Below, in pieces: positions 1-7,012 of a stretch of 64,000 bases of DNA (within the stretch, counting starts at the first letter, position 1; the number at the start of each line of letters is the position of its first letter). Source of the stretch: Streptomyces sp. ADI96-02. Lineage in GTDB: Bacteria; Actinomycetota; Actinomycetes; Streptomycetales; Streptomycetaceae. Both the position numbers and the translations under genes were made by a program. The notes beneath the pieces were generated by a model that worked only from the letters and a program-made list of their open reading frames with translations, had not been told where the DNA came from and searched no databases. The DNA is taken from NCBI RefSeq assembly GCF_003846185.1, contig NZ_ML123034.1, positions 5,687,401 through 5,751,400 of the forward strand. Direction: 5' to 3'.

Positions 1-2
1 TC

Positions 3-383
3 GAGGAGGCCACCTCGTACCGAGACGACACCCCGCTCCCCGCGGTCGGCCTCACCCCGCCCGTGCCGCAGCCGGGCCCGCCCCCGATGTCGCAGTGGGC
101 CATCGACAGCAGCGGAGTTCTCAAAGGCCTCAGCGTCGCGTCCCTCCCGGTCGGGGTTGCGGTGTGGCTCGTCGGCCAGGTCGACCCGCTGACCCTCGGC
201 ATCATCCTCGGATCGCCGACTGCCGTAGCCCTCGCCGTGGCCCGTCTGGTTGCGAAGGTCAAGGACGCCAACCGGGACGCCCAGCCCGTCGTTCAGCACT
301 ACCACGGGCCCGTCACCCACGACGAGCGGACCATCAACGCCGACGCCCGCGGGGTTTGGGCCCGCACCTCTAACAATCTCTAG
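3..383 (+). CDS. C-terminal part of a membrane-anchored small protein (5' end outside window)
   Basis: The reading frame is open from the first bases of the window, so this is the 3' part of a longer gene; in-frame GTG (63) and ATG (87) codons lack a convincing ribosome binding site. One hydrophobic segment pair (about residues 22-60 of the 63 start) suggests membrane insertion. The tail ends in a conserved-looking stretch with HYHGPVTHDERT and ARTSNNL. Similar tails occur on small proteins of Streptomyces phages and integrative plasmids. No function can be assigned. Confidence 0.6.
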   Translation, partial: EEATSYRDDTPLPAVGLTPPVPQPGPPPMSQWAIDSSGVLKGLSVASLPVGVAVWLVGQVDPLTLGIILGSPTAVALAVARLVAKVKDANRDAQPVVQHYHGPVTHDERTINADARGVWARTSNNL

Positions 384-523
384 ACCGCCCCACCAGTCAC
401 ACCAGCCTCAAGTTTCGACAATCCGCTACGCGCCTGCACTCGTCTGGACTCCACTGGTCTGGGCGGAAGTAAGGCGACCACCACGAACAAGGCCAAGCGC
501 CTTGGCCGCTGAAGGGGACGAGA

Positions 524-823
524 ATGCCGACCGAGACCGAGACCGATGATGCCTGGATCGGCCCGTATGGCCGCCGACTGCCCTCACCTCCGACGAAGAT
601 TGTGAACGGCCGTGTCCTGCGACGGCGCTGGGGCGTTGTCGGTCAACGCCGGCACATGCTCGGCGACGCGGAGATCGAGTGCGCCTACATCCTCGACGAC
701 GGGCAGCCTGACGTGGAGCACCACTGGAATCGGTCACCCGGCATGCCCTCGTACCTGTGTGTTACCGGCTGGACTCTGCCCGCCTGTTTCGCTGAGTTCA
801 AGCGGGCGTGGGGTGCACGCTGA
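524..823 (+). CDS. Hypothetical protein, 99 aa
   Basis: Starts at ATG 524 behind a good GAAGGGGAC ribosome binding site. The product is soluble, rich in Arg and Trp, with no motif I recognise. A 7-bp perfect hairpin (GGCCAAG/CTTGGCC, 491-507) lies just upstream in the leader. It belongs to the run of small rightward genes at the left of the window. Confidence 0.6.
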   Translation: MPTETETDDAWIGPYGRRLPSPPTKIVNGRVLRRRWGVVGQRRHMLGDAEIECAYILDDGQPDVEHHWNRSPGMPSYLCVTGWTLPACFAEFKRAWGAR

Positions 824-889
824 ACGCTGAACGCCCACCGCAGTCGCCATCCGAACCCCGTGCACCAGCCGACCTGAGAGGGCCTACCA

Positions 890-1342
890 GTGACCGATGA
901 TCGAACCTATGCGTGGCGAATCACCGACCAGACCCCGGAACGTGCAGTTCTGGCCGCAGGTTTCACGTCGTTCGACGAGCCCTTGGCCGAGTGGGATGCG
1001 GCCGGGCCGATCGTGGCCAGCTTCCGTAAGGAGCACCCTGATGTTGGGGCGGTGGACATCTGGGTGTGGATCAAAGATTCGCCGTTCAACGCCGCAGACG
1101 ATCACCTGATCCCCTGGGTGTCCGACCGAGACCCGCACGGCAATGACCCTGTACCGTCCGATGCCGCCCGGTACTCCTATGGCCCGACCGTTGGCGAAGA
1201 TCCTGCCGGCCGCGCCAGGGCCGACGTTCTGGCCGCGGCACTCAGCAGGTACGACGCCGCCCTCGGCCACGTCGCCGCACGGACAGCGCTCAACGTGGCC
1301 GCCCGGCTCGCCGACCTCGCCGAACGGCGCACGTCGCAGTGA
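890..1342 (+). CDS. Hypothetical protein, 150 aa
   Basis: GTG start at 890 preceded by GAGAGGG. The protein is acidic and soluble, with a central DIWVWIKDSPFNAADDHLI stretch and a C-terminal alanine/arginine-rich helix. No known domain recognised. Codon third positions are GC-rich and consistent with real coding sequence. Confidence 0.6.
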   Translation: MTDDRTYAWRITDQTPERAVLAAGFTSFDEPLAEWDAAGPIVASFRKEHPDVGAVDIWVWIKDSPFNAADDHLIPWVSDRDPHGNDPVPSDAARYSYGPTVGEDPAGRARADVLAAALSRYDAALGHVAARTALNVAARLADLAERRTSQ

Positions 1343-1381
1343 ACGCCTGACTGGGCGCCTGAGCTCCGGCAAGATGATCGC

Positions 1382-1564
1382 ATGGCACTCAGCTTGAGCT
1401 TCACTGGTGAAGGCAAGGACATGACGTTCGACGAGCTCGAAGAGTTCGTCAGGCAGGCCCGCGAAGGCGGGGTACAGGGGGACCGTAACGTGTACGCGGA
1501 GCTCAGCAGCTCGGGGAAGGTGAAGGAGATGCGGGTGCGGCTTGGTGAAGAAGGCGACGATTAG
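1382..1564 (+). CDS. Small hypothetical protein, 60 aa
   Basis: ATG start at 1382. The product is small, charged and acidic, containing DELEEFVRQAREGG and an RVRLGEEGDD tail. It is the last gene of the first rightward run and ends immediately before a strong hairpin terminator shared with the convergent gene at 1565-1750. Function unknown. Confidence 0.6.
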   Translation: MALSLSFTGEGKDMTFDELEEFVRQAREGGVQGDRNVYAELSSSGKVKEMRVRLGEEGDD

Positions 1565-1750
1565 TCACCGCACGACGAAGCCCCGGACCTGGTGGTCCGG
1601 GGCTTTTCTATGTTCCACGCGCGCGATCCAGGATCCGCCCAGTCGATCCGTCGGGAGCAGAGTCACCGTGACGTCCAGCAGCCGGCGCAGCTCATCCAGG
1701 GCGTCCTGGCACTCCTGCCGGGACGCGCCGTGGACCGTGTACCTCGCCAT
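1565..1750 (-). CDS. Small hypothetical protein, 61 aa
   Basis: A short leftward gene starting with MARYTVHGASRQECQDAL. It is the last gene of the leftward block that starts near 3.08 kb. The predicted fold is a small alpha/beta protein; similar short proteins occur in actinophages, but no function is known to me. Its 3' end runs through the terminator hairpin at 1578-1607. Confidence 0.55.
   Translation of the reverse strand: MARYTVHGASRQECQDALDELRRLLDVTVTLLPTDRLGGSWIARVEHRKAPDHQVRGFVVR
1578..1607. terminator. Perfect 12-bp hairpin, bidirectional terminator
   Basis: AAGCCCCGGACC (1578-1589) and GGTCCGGGGCTT (1594-1605) pair perfectly around TGGT, followed by a short T run on the plus strand and preceded by A residues. 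It separates the rightward gene ending at 1564 from the convergent leftward gene and probably stops both. Confidence 0.8.
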
Positions 1751-1798
1751 GCAGGCATTCTGCCGGGGGAGTCGGGATGGTGGGGGAGATCGGTGGAA

Positions 1799-2296
1799 CT
1801 AGCCCCCGGTCAGCGCCTCCTCGTATCCGGGGTGGTCGCTGTACGGCAGGGCGAGGAGTTCCAGGGTGCGGCGAACCCGGGCGTCCCGGCCACAGGACTC
1901 CCAGCACTCCGGCTCGACGCCGTCCTCGTGGCGGCGCTCCTCGTTGAGATCTTCGAGCGCGGCTGCGGTGCTCGCATCGAGCCCGTCGACTGCTGTTGCG
2001 CGAGGGCACGTCTCGTACTGGTCGGCGCTCACGTGATGCCGGTCAGACAGCGCGCCGTCGATCAGCTGCCGTTTCGCTTCGACTTCCCGCAGGGTGCGGG
2101 CCGGGTCCTGGCGGGCGATGTGGGCTCCCTCGTCTGCCCAGGTGTGCCGCGCTACGGGAGCTCCGTCGCCAGCGCGAACAGACGCCCCTTCCAGCCTCCA
2201 AGAGGCGCCACCTTGCTCGCGGCTGGCTGCCTTGCGCGCGGCCTGGGCGTCGTCATCGAGGCGGGCCTTGAGGAAGGCCACCAAGGCGTCGGTCAT
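1799..2296 (-). CDS. DUF6221 family protein, 165 aa
   Basis: Resembles the DUF6221 family common in Streptomyces and its phages: an N-terminal LVAFLKARLDDD helix, the signature HIARQDPARTLREVEAKRQL in the middle, and a C-terminal LLALPYSDHPGY. The role of the family is unknown. Its ATG overlaps the stop of the upstream HD hydrolase gene (ATGA), so the two are translationally coupled. Confidence 0.75.
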   Translation of the reverse strand: MTDALVAFLKARLDDDAQAARKAASREQGGASWRLEGASVRAGDGAPVARHTWADEGAHIARQDPARTLREVEAKRQLIDGALSDRHHVSADQYETCPRATAVDGLDASTAAALEDLNEERRHEDGVEPECWESCGRDARVRRTLELLALPYSDHPGYEEALTGG

Positions 2297-2817
2297 GAGG
2301 GGTTCCCTTGTTTCTGCCGTTCGCGGAGTTCGTCGAGCAGCGACGGGTTGACGATCCTGACGATGGTCTCGATGTCACGGTCTTCGGCGGCGGGCCGCAG
2401 GATGTCCCGGGCCGCCCGGTACTTCGCGGCCAGCCGGGTGCGCTGCTCCTCGGACAGCTGTGCTGCCCGGTCGGGGTGGCTGTTGTGCGCGTTGTCCGCG
2501 ATCTTGAGGAGGACCGCGTCACGCCCTTGCCCGGCGATGCGGGCGATCTTCTCCTCGTAGGGGACGCCCCGCTCGTTCGTGACCGCCTCGACAAGCGCGA
2601 CGACGTAGTCCGGGACGCCAGCTCCACGCAGCTGGTCTGCGGTCCAGTCGGTGTCCTCGGTGACGTCATGCAGCAGCCCCGCCATCACCAGCTCGTCCCC
2701 GAACGGGGCCAGCCCGGCAGCCACGGCACGCACGTGCTCGATGTACGGGACGCCAATCTTGTCGAACTGGCTGGCGTGCACGGCGGTAGCGAGAACGTCC
2801 ACCTCGGCGACGTTCAT
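2293..2817 (-). CDS. HD-domain phosphohydrolase, (p)ppGpp-hydrolase-like
   Basis: The 174-residue product shows the SpoT/MESH1-type HD fold. It has HASQFDKIGVPYIEH near the N terminus, then AGLLHDVTEDTDWT with the HD metal dyad, and later KIADNAHN. These are the positions of the conserved H...HD...D metal ligands in alarmone hydrolases. The synthetase domain is absent, as in small alarmone hydrolases. The substrate is inferred, not shown; other nucleotide phosphates are possible. It sits between an HTH regulator and a DUF6221 gene, with 4-bp overlaps on both sides. Confidence 0.75.
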   Translation of the reverse strand: MNVAEVDVLATAVHASQFDKIGVPYIEHVRAVAAGLAPFGDELVMAGLLHDVTEDTDWTADQLRGAGVPDYVVALVEAVTNERGVPYEEKIARIAGQGRDAVLLKIADNAHNSHPDRAAQLSEEQRTRLAAKYRAARDILRPAAEDRDIETIVRIVNPSLLDELRERQKQGNPS

Positions 2818-3077
2818 GAGGCGTCTCCTTCGGGCTTGAGCTTGCCGACGGTGGGTGGGCGAAGGCGTTCGACACCGAGGTCGCGGGCCATGCGTCGAAA
2901 GACCTCCGGGGTGAGCCCGGTGGCTTTGGCGAGCTGACCAACGGTGGCACCGGCCTTGAGTTCGTTGGCGGCGTGTTCGCGCATGGCGGGCTTGAGTTCC
3001 CGCTCGCCTTCGTAGTGCTCCTTGTACTGGGCGAAGACGTCGGCTGCGTCTGGGCTGGGTCGGTAGTCGGTGGCCAT
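2814..3077 (-). CDS. Small helix-turn-helix DNA-binding protein, 87 aa
   Basis: First gene of the leftward operon. Residues about 42-70 (GATVGQLAKATGLTPEVFRRM) have the spacing of a helix-turn-helix. I chose ATG 3077 (MATDYRPSPD); a GTG 18 bases further upstream is the alternative. The start lies beside a cluster of GTAGCCCTA repeats (3098-3167), the obvious candidate operator, so this may be an autoregulator of the divergent early genes. That assignment is inference. Confidence 0.65.
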   Translation of the reverse strand: MATDYRPSPDAADVFAQYKEHYEGERELKPAMREHAANELKAGATVGQLAKATGLTPEVFRRMARDLGVERLRPPTVGKLKPEGDAS

Positions 3078-3086
3078 GCCCTCATT

Positions 3087-3172
3087 TTGACACACGAGTA
3101 GCCCTACGGTAAGGCCAACCGTATGCCCTGCACGTAGCCCTATTGACAGGGCTACGCGTAGGGCTACATGAT
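3087..3172. promoter_or_regulatory. Divergent control region with four GTAGCCCT/AGGGCTAC repeats
   Basis: Copies of GTAGCCCTA lie at 3098-3107 and 3134-3142, and inverted copies at 3148-3155 and 3159-3167. The pair 3134-3141/3148-3155 makes a palindrome with a 6-nt spacer that overlaps a consensus TTGACA (3143-3148), a likely -35 for the rightward genes; the matching -10 (TACATG near 3165) is weak. A second TTGACA is at 3087-3092. This looks like a repressor-controlled divergent promoter. Confidence 0.6.
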
Positions 3173-3214
3173 GGAGTCATCGCCAAGCCGCACAGCACCA
3201 CCCGAGGGGGACCC

Positions 3215-3619
3215 GTGATCGCCAGCAACCGCACCCGCCGCGCCGCACTTCGCACCATCGCCCGCATCCACCAGGCCGCCCGCCGGGTCAGCAAGGCCCT
3301 CGCCTACCGCACCCGCTCCGGCCTCATCGCCGCCGCCGTCGACCAGGGCACCCTCATCCGCACCGGCGACCTCCTCGACCGGCTCGGCGCCGACCTGAAG
3401 GACGGGCAGCGCTCCTGGTACGGCCGGCACACCGCCAAGGCATACCGGGCCGCCCACCTTGGTGCCGACGCCGTCAAGGTGTGGGCGCAGCACCGCACCA
3501 CCGGCAAGTGGATCCACGTCCACGTCTACGCCCCGACCGACCCCGCCCTGTACGCCGCGCTCACCGCCTACAAGGCCACCCGGTACCTCTCCCAGGCCGA
3601 CTTCGCGGAGGTCGCCTAG
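3215..3619 (+). CDS. Hypothetical basic protein, 134 aa
   Basis: I chose GTG 3215, which follows GAGGGGGACCC; a longer frame starts 72 bases upstream inside the operator region and is less likely. The N-terminal third is very basic (RTRRAALRTIARIHQAARR), followed by SWYGRHTAKAYRAAH and a conserved-looking VWAQHRTTGKWIHVHVY. It is first in the rightward run of small genes. No function recognised; the basic N terminus could bind nucleic acid. Confidence 0.6.
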   Translation: MIASNRTRRAALRTIARIHQAARRVSKALAYRTRSGLIAAAVDQGTLIRTGDLLDRLGADLKDGQRSWYGRHTAKAYRAAHLGADAVKVWAQHRTTGKWIHVHVYAPTDPALYAALTAYKATRYLSQADFAEVA

Positions 3620-3676
3620 ACCAACTTCACGGCGCACCAGGCAACCATCACCGGCAACCCGAGCAGGGAGCACCAC

Positions 3677-4174
3677 GTGATCGACACCCTCGGCTTCCAC
3701 ACCGACAACGACCTCCACGCCGAACTCGCCACCATCAACCGCGAGATCACCGCCCTCGTCGGCCGCCTCGACATCGGGAACTTTTACTCCTGGGAGGCCC
3801 GATACAACACCGAGTCCCAGCTCGCCAACCTTCAGGGCCGGGCGAACCAGCTCTCCGCCGAGATCGCAGTGGCCGACGCGGACACCGACAGGCTCCTCGC
3901 CGCGATCCGCCTCGTCGGCGACGTCGACCTCGGGTTCATCGCCTACGTCGTCTACGGGCCGGCCGTGCTGCCCGTCCCGCCGCTGCACGAGGTACGCCTG
4001 ATCGAGCGTGAAGGTGGCTACACCGTCCCCGGCACCGTCCGTCGCCGTGTGCCGGCCGACCAGGTCGCGGCGGTGGAGCGGGAGCTGCTGACCGGTGTGA
4101 TTGCCCCGGGCGGTCACGCCCGCATCTGGGGGCGGACGATCCGCTCCTACCGCATCCAGGTCACCGCGTACTGA
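3677..4174 (+). CDS. Hypothetical protein with coiled-coil segment, 165 aa
   Basis: GTG start at 3677 behind AGGGAG. Residues about 10-75 are helical with heptad-like spacing (ELATINREITALVGRLD, then ESQLANLQGRANQLSAEIA). The C-terminal half is beta-rich and ends in RIWGRTIRSYRIQV. No catalytic motif seen. Neighbours are small genes of the same run. Confidence 0.55.
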   Translation: MIDTLGFHTDNDLHAELATINREITALVGRLDIGNFYSWEARYNTESQLANLQGRANQLSAEIAVADADTDRLLAAIRLVGDVDLGFIAYVVYGPAVLPVPPLHEVRLIEREGGYTVPGTVRRRVPADQVAAVERELLTGVIAPGGHARIWGRTIRSYRIQVTAY

Positions 4175-4244
4175 CCACGCCCACCGGCCCGCCGCTGCCC
4201 ATCCTGCGGCGGGCCGACCCCGCCCTGTCTCCGGAAGGACCCCG

Positions 4245-4607
4245 ATGAAGAAGTCCGCGAAGATCAACGGCCGTGCCACGATCACCCCGCCCGTCAGCCC
4301 GTACTGGACAACGGCGGACTACGCGCACGAGACGGACGTCCTCCGCACCGAGGTGTGGCCCGCCGTGCAGAAGTTCCTTGCCGAGAACTGGCCGGGCTTC
4401 TCCGCCGCGTTTACGGCCGACGACATCGTGCTGTGCACGCTCTGCTGGTCGGAGTTCGAGGCGCTGACCGCCGACGAGGCGGCCGACCTCTCGACTCGCA
4501 CGGACGAGCACAGCATCGAGGGCGAGCCGACGTGCTGCCGGGCCGCGCTCGACGAGTTCCGCACCGAGCGCGGCATCCCCGCCGCACAGCGGGGCGGTGC
4601 CCGATGA
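4245..4607 (+). CDS. Hypothetical protein, 120 aa
   Basis: ATG 4245 follows GGAAGGACCCCG. The protein contains CTLCWSEFEAL and a later CCRAALDEF, giving four cysteines that could form a zinc site. Its stop overlaps the next start (ATGA), showing translational coupling. Function unknown. Confidence 0.6.
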   Translation: MKKSAKINGRATITPPVSPYWTTADYAHETDVLRTEVWPAVQKFLAENWPGFSAAFTADDIVLCTLCWSEFEALTADEAADLSTRTDEHSIEGEPTCCRAALDEFRTERGIPAAQRGGAR

Positions 4608-5161
4608 CCGACACCCCGATGACCCCGGAGCGCGAGCGCACCATCCGGATCTGGCACGAGGAACTGCACGGCCTGACGGATCGCACCGCCGTAGCGCGAC
4701 GCGAAGCCCTTGGAGACCTGCTGGCCGAGGTCGACCGACTCCGTGGAGAGCTGTCCGACGCGACGGCCGAGCTGGCGGAGAACGCACGAGCCATGAACGT
4801 GCTCTGCCGCCACCGGGAGACCGCCGAGGCCCGGGTTGCCGAGCTGGAGGCGTTGAAGCCGGCCCGGTTCCAGGACTGCCAGGCATGCGGGGCCAGCTAC
4901 GAGTACGGACACCCGTGCTCGGCCTGCGAGTTCAAGAAGCAGATGGCCGACGTGCAGGCCGGGATCAGGGACGCCTTGCCCTGCGCCCTCTCCCCGGAAC
5001 AGGCGCGCCGTATCGAGCAGGAGCGCCCGGAGACGAACACCGCCCACGACTGCAACCTCCCGCTGGTCCGCCGCCTCGACTGCGGCCACTGCCCGCACGA
5101 GATCTGCCAGGACTGCGACCGGAGCCCGCACACCTGCCGGTGCGCCGAGGGGGGCACGTGA
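4604..5161 (+). CDS. Coiled-coil protein with cysteine-rich zinc-binding C terminus, 185 aa
   Basis: Residues about 30-85 form a helical heptad region (DRLRGELSDATAELAEN). The C-terminal half carries CQACGASYEYGHPCSAC and later CGHCPHEICQDC, typical of treble-clef or zinc-ribbon folds. Overlaps both neighbours by four bases (ATGA in, GTGA out). A structural or adaptor role is plausible; no enzyme motif is visible. Confidence 0.6.
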   Translation: MTDTPMTPERERTIRIWHEELHGLTDRTAVARREALGDLLAEVDRLRGELSDATAELAENARAMNVLCRHRETAEARVAELEALKPARFQDCQACGASYEYGHPCSACEFKKQMADVQAGIRDALPCALSPEQARRIEQERPETNTAHDCNLPLVRRLDCGHCPHEICQDCDRSPHTCRCAEGGT

Positions 5162-5598
5162 AGGTCATCCGTCACCAGACCGCCCCGAACCCGGACGGGT
5201 GCCGGTGGTGCGGCTACGACAACCCGCACGGCTGGCAGTACCTGCCCGGCAAGGGCGGCCACCAGTGGGAGCAGCCCACCAACGCCCAACGCCTCGCCCG
5301 CATGAGGGCCCGGCGTGCAGCCCGGAAGGCCGTGTGCCGCTGCCCGCAGGGCGACTACCTGACGCCGTTCGCCCCGGTCTTCGACCCGTATGCGTGCGAG
5401 GCCGACGACTGCACCCACGCCTTCTCCGAGCTGAACCCTTTCGGGTCGGGCGCACGGTCGGTCAACGTCGCCAGTGCCGAGGTCTCCCGGAAGTGCGGCA
5501 TGTGCGGATGGACCACGTCGGTGTGGCACGTCAACGACGGGTCGGCCGAGCAGGAGCTGTACCGCCACATCGCCCGCGAACACGGCGGCACCCCGTGA
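5158..5598 (+). CDS. Zinc-ribbon-like hypothetical protein, 146 aa
   Basis: GTG 5158 overlaps the upstream stop. Cysteine pairs occur as CRWCGYDNPH near the N terminus, CRCPQGDY and CEADDCTHAF in the middle, and CGMCGWTTSVWH near the C terminus, with a final HIAREH. The CxxC...H..H spacing suggests two zinc sites. Function unknown. Confidence 0.6.
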   Translation: MKVIRHQTAPNPDGCRWCGYDNPHGWQYLPGKGGHQWEQPTNAQRLARMRARRAARKAVCRCPQGDYLTPFAPVFDPYACEADDCTHAFSELNPFGSGARSVNVASAEVSRKCGMCGWTTSVWHVNDGSAEQELYRHIAREHGGTP

Positions 5599-5711
5599 CC
5601 CCGCCGCCTGCCCCGGCCCCGTTGCCGCCGTGGGAGGACACCGCACGCGAAGTCGCCCGCCGTGACCGCGAATGGTTCGAGCGGGACTATGACAACGACA
5701 ACGAGGAGTAG
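5595..5711 (+). CDS. Tiny proline-rich acidic protein, 38 aa
   Basis: A GTGA overlap with the preceding gene gives a coupled start at 5595. The product is MTPPPAPAPLPPWEDTAREV followed by an acidic tail ending YDNDNEE. Its reality rests on the tight coupling and conserved operon spacing rather than on homology. Confidence 0.5.
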   Translation: MTPPPAPAPLPPWEDTAREVARRDREWFERDYDNDNEE

Positions 5712-5715
5712 ACCG

Positions 5716-5931
5716 ATGGCGAAGACGCAGAACTACTTCTGGTTCATGACCATCCAGACCCCCAACGGCGCAGGCTTCCTGATCAGCTCTTACCAAGGGC
5801 AGATGCCGCTTGTGTCGGGCACGACGCGGCTGGGCTTCTTCAACGAGATCCGGGAAGAGATCGCCCGGCGCAACCCACTGGCGCAAGGAGGGTGCGTCAT
5901 CGCCTTCGACATCCAGCCCAACAACCTCTGA
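5716..5931 (+). CDS. Small hypothetical protein, 71 aa
   Basis: ATG 5716, four bases after the previous stop. The sequence (NYFWFMTIQTPNGAGF, then RREI-type helix NEIREEIARRNP and FDIQPNNL) looks like a compact alpha/beta protein. No known domain recognised. Member of the coupled small-gene run. Confidence 0.6.
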   Translation: MAKTQNYFWFMTIQTPNGAGFLISSYQGQMPLVSGTTRLGFFNEIREEIARRNPLAQGGCVIAFDIQPNNL

Positions 5932-5985
5932 CCGCCTCTGGGCTGCTTGTGTACGGCACGGCGGCCCACAACCCGAAGGAGCATC

Positions 5986-6231
5986 ATGCTCGCCGTTTCT
6001 GAACGCGTCTCTGGCCTCAACGGCACCCCCGACCAGACCGTCTGGCACAAGCCCGTCGGCCGCATCGTTGACGAATGGCAGAACATCGCCTGCAGCACCA
6101 CCGAAGGAATCCTCAGCCCACGGGCCAAGGAAGACGTTCCGATCCGGCTGGACAGGGAGAACGAGGCGTGGTGCACCGACTGCCTCAACCTCCACCGGGA
6201 GCAGCGCGCCACCCAGGAGCCCCCGCGATGA
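5986..6231 (+). CDS. Small hypothetical protein, 81 aa
   Basis: ATG 5986 behind CCGAAGGAGCATC. Contains AWCTDCLNLHREQR near the C terminus (one CxxC). Stop overlaps the next gene by four bases. Function unknown. Confidence 0.55.
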   Translation: MLAVSERVSGLNGTPDQTVWHKPVGRIVDEWQNIACSTTEGILSPRAKEDVPIRLDRENEAWCTDCLNLHREQRATQEPPR

Positions 6232-6488
6232 TCCAGCCCGGACAGACCTACCGCAGCCTCAGCAACCGCCACCACCCCGCCGACGGGCCCACCCGCATCC
6301 GGATCACCAGGGCACCGCTCGGCACCGCCGACCTGGACGGCATGCGGAAAGTGCAGGTCGTCACTCTCACTTGGGACGGGCGCGAGATCCGCCCTCGCTG
6401 GATGCGGGCCGACCGGCTCCACGCCACGGCCACCACCCGCGACGGGACACCCCGCCGTGCCGGATATGTACTGGAGCACCAGTCATGA
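6228..6488 (+). CDS. Small PGQ-YRS protein, paralogue of the next gene, 86 aa
   Basis: Begins MIQPGQTYRS, then RIRITRAPLGT, VVTLTWDGREIRPRWM, and ends GTPRRAGYVLEHQS. The next gene shares the beginning and end. The fold looks like a small beta barrel (KOW/SH3-like), inferred only from alternating hydrophobic residues. Coupled to both neighbours by ATGA overlaps. Confidence 0.6.
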   Translation: MIQPGQTYRSLSNRHHPADGPTRIRITRAPLGTADLDGMRKVQVVTLTWDGREIRPRWMRADRLHATATTRDGTPRRAGYVLEHQS

Positions 6489-6706
6489 CCATTCAACCTG
6501 GACAGATCTACCGGTCCGCAGACCCCCGCGACACCCACCGTGAGCCCATCCGCATCACCGCCTACGACGGCACCAACCGGGCCGACGTTGTCGACGCCTA
6601 CAGCGGCAAGAAGCCCCGCTCCATCCTCATCAACAGCCTCCACACCAGCCCGACCACGAAAAGCGGGACACCCCGCCGCACCGGATACGTCCTGGAGGAC
6701 ACGTGA
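6485..6706 (+). CDS. Small PGQ-YRS protein, paralogue of the previous gene, 73 aa
   Basis: Begins MTIQPGQIYRSADPRDTHRE, then PIRITAYDGT, and ends GTPRRTGYVLEDT. The shared ends with the 6228-6488 product show a tandem duplication in which the middle part has diverged and shortened. Function unknown. Confidence 0.6.
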   Translation: MTIQPGQIYRSADPRDTHREPIRITAYDGTNRADVVDAYSGKKPRSILINSLHTSPTTKSGTPRRTGYVLEDT

Positions 6707-6942
6707 CGATCACTCGCTACGCCTGGTGCTTCCACCACGGCGTGATCCACACCTTCCGTGAAGGCGATACCCCCTGGTGCACCGCCACCTGGATCGCCTT
6801 CACCGCTACCACCAGAACCGACGCCCTGGCCGCCAAGCATGCCGCCTACGGCGACGCCCGGTTCCTCGACGAACTCCCCGTCGAGAAGCAGGTCGAGGTC
6901 ATCGAGATCTCAGATGCCCGAACTGGGGGGCCGCCCCGATAG
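6703..6942 (+). CDS. Small hypothetical protein, 79 aa
   Basis: GTG 6703 overlaps the previous stop (GTGA). Contains YAWCFHHGVIHTF and a C-terminal KQVEVIEISD strand. Last gene of the rightward run, ending just before a terminator-like hairpin facing the convergent portal gene. Confidence 0.55.
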   Translation: MTITRYAWCFHHGVIHTFREGDTPWCTATWIAFTATTRTDALAAKHAAYGDARFLDELPVEKQVEVIEISDARTGGPPR

Positions 6943-6957
6943 CGCCAACCCCCACCC

Positions 6958-6988
6958 TGGGCCCGTCCTGAACCATCAGGCGGGCCCA
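6958..6988. terminator. Hairpin between convergent early genes and portal gene
   Basis: The left arm (6958-6971, beginning TGGGCCCG) pairs with the right arm (6976-6988, ending CGGGCCCA) over 13 bp with a single bulged T and an ACCA loop. There is no strong T tract, as is usual in Streptomyces. Its place between two convergent genes supports bidirectional termination. Confidence 0.7.
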
Positions 6989-7012
6989 AGGCGTTGAGAC
7001 AGCTCGCCGCCG

